Of a DNA stretch of 26,734 nucleotides, positions 24,382 to 26,734 are shown in pieces. Position 1 is the stretch's first letter. Each line of letters starts with the position of its first letter. This stretch comes from a virus. The stretch covers positions 1 to 26,734 of the IMG/VR virus record IMGVR_UViG_3300046733_001544; one strand, given 5' to 3'. Position numbers and translations under genes: made by a program. The notes below the pieces were generated by a model. That model saw nothing but the letters and a program-made list of their open reading frames with translations, was not told where the DNA came from and did not search any database.

Positions 24382-26734
24382 ATGGAATACGGAGGAAAGA
24401 ACCCAAACGGAATCAATCAGGTCAGTCAAAGTTTACTTTCGATTGATGTTCAAGGTGTAGAACAATTAAACATATCAACCTCATCGGTTGATATTAATAC
24501 GTCTTTGAATGTTGAAAGCGGAATAACTGCATCATCATTTACTGGTTCTTTTACTGGTTCATTCAAAGGAGATGGTTCTCAATTAGAAAGTATTCCAACT
24601 ACTGCACTTACTGGTGATATTGGTAGAATAGCTGAAGGTTCAGCAACCGCATCAGTTTTAAATGGTACTTCATTCGAAGTAAATGTACCTACAAACATAG
24701 ATGGTAATGTAACATCAACTGGAGATATTGATATTGAAGGTGAAATGTCAGCATCGATATATAGAGGTGATGGTGGTGGATTATACAACATCCCAGCTGA
24801 TGCATTAGGTGATATAGATAGATTAAAATCAGGTTCAGTAGAAGCTATAATTTCACCTGATGGTGGTTTAAGAGTAGAAGCTGGTGTAACTGTAAGGGAT
24901 TATCTTATCGTAACTGGTAGTAGTATATTCAAAGCAACTGCACAAGTAGGAACCGATTTAACAGTAACAGGTTCAGCAGATATACAAAACAATTTAACTA
25001 TTGGTAATAATTTATCAGTAGCGGGAAGAATAACTTCTCAAGAATTATTAACAACATTTATTTCATCATCAGTAATTTACGCATCGGGTTCGAATGTGTT
25101 TGGTGATGAATCAACCGATACACACCAATTTACAGGTTCAGTATTAATTAAAGATTCGGTAGTAATTCCAGTCTTTAATTCAGCACCTTCTGGTGGTGTA
25201 GTTGGACAATTATATTATAACACTTCAGATACTAACATTTATCGTTATACTGCTGGTGGATGGGAACCTGCAGCTGGTACTGCTGGTACATCGGGTACAA
25301 GTGGTACTTCCGGTAGTGGAGGTACATCTGGTTCTTCAGGTTCAAGTGGAACTGCTGGAACTGGAGGAACTTCTGGTTCTTCAGGTACTTCTGGTTCTGG
25401 AGGGACAAGTGGTTCTGGTGGTAGTTCTGGTACTGATGGTTCTGAAGGAACCTCAGGTAGTGGTGGAACAAGTGGTTCTGGTGGAACAAGTGGTTCTGGT
25501 GGAACATCAGGTTCTTCTGGTACATCTGGAAGTGGTGGAACAAGTGGAAGTGGTGGAACTTCTGGTTCTGGAGGAACAAGCGGAAGTGGTGGAACAAGCG
25601 GAAGTGGAGGAAGTAGTGGTTCTGGTGGAACCTCTGGTTCAAGTGGTTCATCTGGTTCATCAGGTAACGATGGAGCTGATGGTGTTGATGGTGCTGATGG
25701 TGATGATGGTACATCTGGTGTAGATGGTACTGATGGTACATCAGGAAGTGGAGGAACTTCTGGTTCAAGTGGTACATCTGGTTCATCTGGTTCTTCAGGT
25801 GAAGATGGTGCTGCTGGTGAAGGTGGTACACCTGGTACTTCTGGTAGTGGAGGAACTTCTGGTTCAAGTGGTTCATCTGGTTCATCCGGCTCAAGTGGTA
25901 CATCTGGTGAAGATGGAACATCGGGTTCATCTGGTTCATCTGGTACATCTGGAAGTAGTGGTACATCTGGTAGAGATGGTGCTGCTGGTGAGGGTGGTAC
26001 GCCGGGTACATCTGGTTCATCGGGTTCAAGTGGAACGAGTGGTAGTGGAGGAACATCAGGTTCTTCTGGTTCATCGGGTTCAAGTGGAAGTTCTGGAACA
26101 AGTGGTAGTGGTGGTTCATCAGGTACTGCAGGTAGTGGAGGTTCATCAGGTACAAGTGGAGCAACTGGTGCTGATGGAGAACAAGGTGTAGATGGAGATG
26201 ATGGAACATCAGGTTCTTCTGGTTCAAGTGGAACAAGTGGAAGTGGTGGAACATCAGGAAGTGGAGGTTCATCTGGTTCATCTGGTACATCAGGTAGTGG
26301 AGGAACGAGTGGTTCAGCTGGAAGTAGTGGAACTTCTGGAACTGGGGGAAGTGGAGGAACATCAGGTTCTTCTGGTTCATCTGGTACTGCTGGTAGTGGT
26401 GGTACATCTGGTTCAAGTGGAAGTAGTGGAACTTCAGGTAGTGGAGGTACATCCGGCTCTGGAGGAACAAGTGGTTCTGGGGGTACAAGTGGTTCTGGAG
26501 GAACATCAGGTTCTTCTGGTTCTAGTGGTACTTCTGGTAGTGGAGGTTCTTCTGGTTTATTAGCATTAACTGGTACTACTAATAATGGTGTAATTACACT
26601 TAATGGCTCAGCACCAAACGGAACTGTTGAAAGTAATCTTACTTTTGATGGAACAACTCTAAACATAACAGGTAATCTGAATGTAACAGGTACTCAAACA
26701 ATTGTGAATACCGAAACTATTCAGTTAGCAGATA
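24382..26734 (+). CDS. Second collagen-like tail-fibre protein, 3'-truncated by the window edge
   Basis: The frame is open from ATG 24382 (GAGG three bases upstream) to the last base: 784 codons plus one base, no stop. N-terminus: MEYGGKNPNGINQVSQSLLS, then fibre repeats (FTGSFKGDGSQLESIP, YRGDGGGLYNIPADALG), then LTTFISSSVIYASGSNVFGD, matching the large fibre. Next comes VGQLYYNTSDTNIYRYTAGG, a common phage fibre motif just before the array. The Gly-X-Y array (about 25276-26558) is followed by LTFDGTTLNITGNLNVTG and QTIVNTETIQLAD, where a conserved fibre segment I recall from marine phages (NTETVxIADNxI) begins. The rest lies outside the window. It has the same overall plan as the 3720-residue fibre but is shorter, with no cupredoxin-like domain in the part seen. 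Confidence 0.85.
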   Translation, partial: MEYGGKNPNGINQVSQSLLSIDVQGVEQLNISTSSVDINTSLNVESGITASSFTGSFTGSFKGDGSQLESIPTTALTGDIGRIAEGSATASVLNGTSFEVNVPTNIDGNVTSTGDIDIEGEMSASIYRGDGGGLYNIPADALGDIDRLKSGSVEAIISPDGGLRVEAGVTVRDYLIVTGSSIFKATAQVGTDLTVTGSADIQNNLTIGNNLSVAGRITSQELLTTFISSSVIYASGSNVFGDESTDTHQFTGSVLIKDSVVIPVFNSAPSGGVVGQLYYNTSDTNIYRYTAGGWEPAAGTAGTSGTSGTSGSGGTSGSSGSSGTAGTGGTSGSSGTSGSGGTSGSGGSSGTDGSEGTSGSGGTSGSGGTSGSGGTSGSSGTSGSGGTSGSGGTSGSGGTSGSGGTSGSGGSSGSGGTSGSSGSSGSSGNDGADGVDGADGDDGTSGVDGTDGTSGSGGTSGSSGTSGSSGSSGEDGAAGEGGTPGTSGSGGTSGSSGSSGSSGSSGTSGEDGTSGSSGSSGTSGSSGTSGRDGAAGEGGTPGTSGSSGSSGTSGSGGTSGSSGSSGSSGSSGTSGSGGSSGTAGSGGSSGTSGATGADGEQGVDGDDGTSGSSGSSGTSGSGGTSGSGGSSGSSGTSGSGGTSGSAGSSGTSGTGGSGGTSGSSGSSGTAGSGGTSGSSGSSGTSGSGGTSGSGGTSGSGGTSGSGGTSGSSGSSGTSGSGGSSGLLALTGTTNNGVITLNGSAPNGTVESNLTFDGTTLNITGNLNVTGTQTIVNTETIQLAD
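25276..26558 (+). repeat. Collagen-like Gly-X-Y array of the second fibre (about 428 residues)
   Basis: Glycine at every third residue, with many GSG and GTS triplets. It differs from the large fibre in being rich in SGSGG and in two acidic patches (GNDGADGVDGADGDDG and GATGADGEQGVDGDDG). A GxDGAAGEGGTPGTSG element occurs twice (about 25801 and 25975) and supplies the only two prolines. There is no TFF interruption. Confidence 0.9.

Noticed and set aside
25245-26666. Minus-strand open frame of 473 codons, rich in Pro-Glu-Val-Pro-Leu
   Set aside because: It is the complement of the Gly-X-Y array. The repeated GGN-WSN codons leave no stops in other frames; it has no start context and the plus frame has clear fibre domains on both sides.

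Overview
The window is one continuous run of plus-strand virion genes from a large AT-rich tailed phage. It most resembles marine T4-like myoviruses (the cyanophage/pelagiphage type). Three things point there, all recalled family knowledge rather than database results. The giant first protein has the one-cysteine helical repeat with a YGGNxRS core, the FTCxMD beta repeat and the HTFVSA repeat I associate with large structural proteins of those phages. Its C-terminus has the matching ending (STGHDF-like, then GRVFFTS and a GDFRIG-like motif). The other genes are tail-fibre genes with GDGSxLxNIP repeats, ASYAxTASFA repeats, a fibre-assembly chaperone and collagen-like Gly-X-Y arrays. The host cannot be told from this sequence. 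No RNA genes, CRISPR array, insertion sequence, integrase or convincing terminator was seen.

Layout. 1-10167: 3' part of a giant structural protein, at least 3388 residues, open at the left edge; it holds three 4-repeat beta blocks and 14 helical modules in sets of 5, 3 and 6. 10201-11061: a small beta-sandwich protein interrupted by a degenerate copy of the same helical module. 11085-22247: a 3720-residue fibre built from about 20 beta-helix-like repeats, three cupredoxin-like domains (two with a complete His/Cys/His/Met set, one with none), other fibre domains, about 1060 residues of proline-free Gly-X-Y, and a common fibre C-terminal domain. 22261-23184: PKD-like plus BspA-type repeats. 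23191-23649: fibre-assembly chaperone-like protein. 23702-24034: mini-fibre fragment. 24039-24371: uninterrupted beta-sandwich relative of the second gene. 24382-26734: N-terminal 784 codons of a second Gly-X-Y fibre, open at the right edge. Gaps between genes are 4-52 bases, so this looks like one late structural transcription unit.

How they fit together (inference): the large proteins probably form long fibres or a baseplate/neck-associated structure, the 152-residue protein helps fold or assemble a fibre, and the small beta proteins are connectors or decorations.

Main points for a second look: the sequence almost entirely lacks GATC, and codon choice visibly changes to avoid it; intact type-1-copper-like motifs sit inside a collagen-like phage fibre; helical modules at the start and end of each set carry their own signatures; and the Gly-X-Y array has a strict two-module higher-order periodicity and three classes of interruption.
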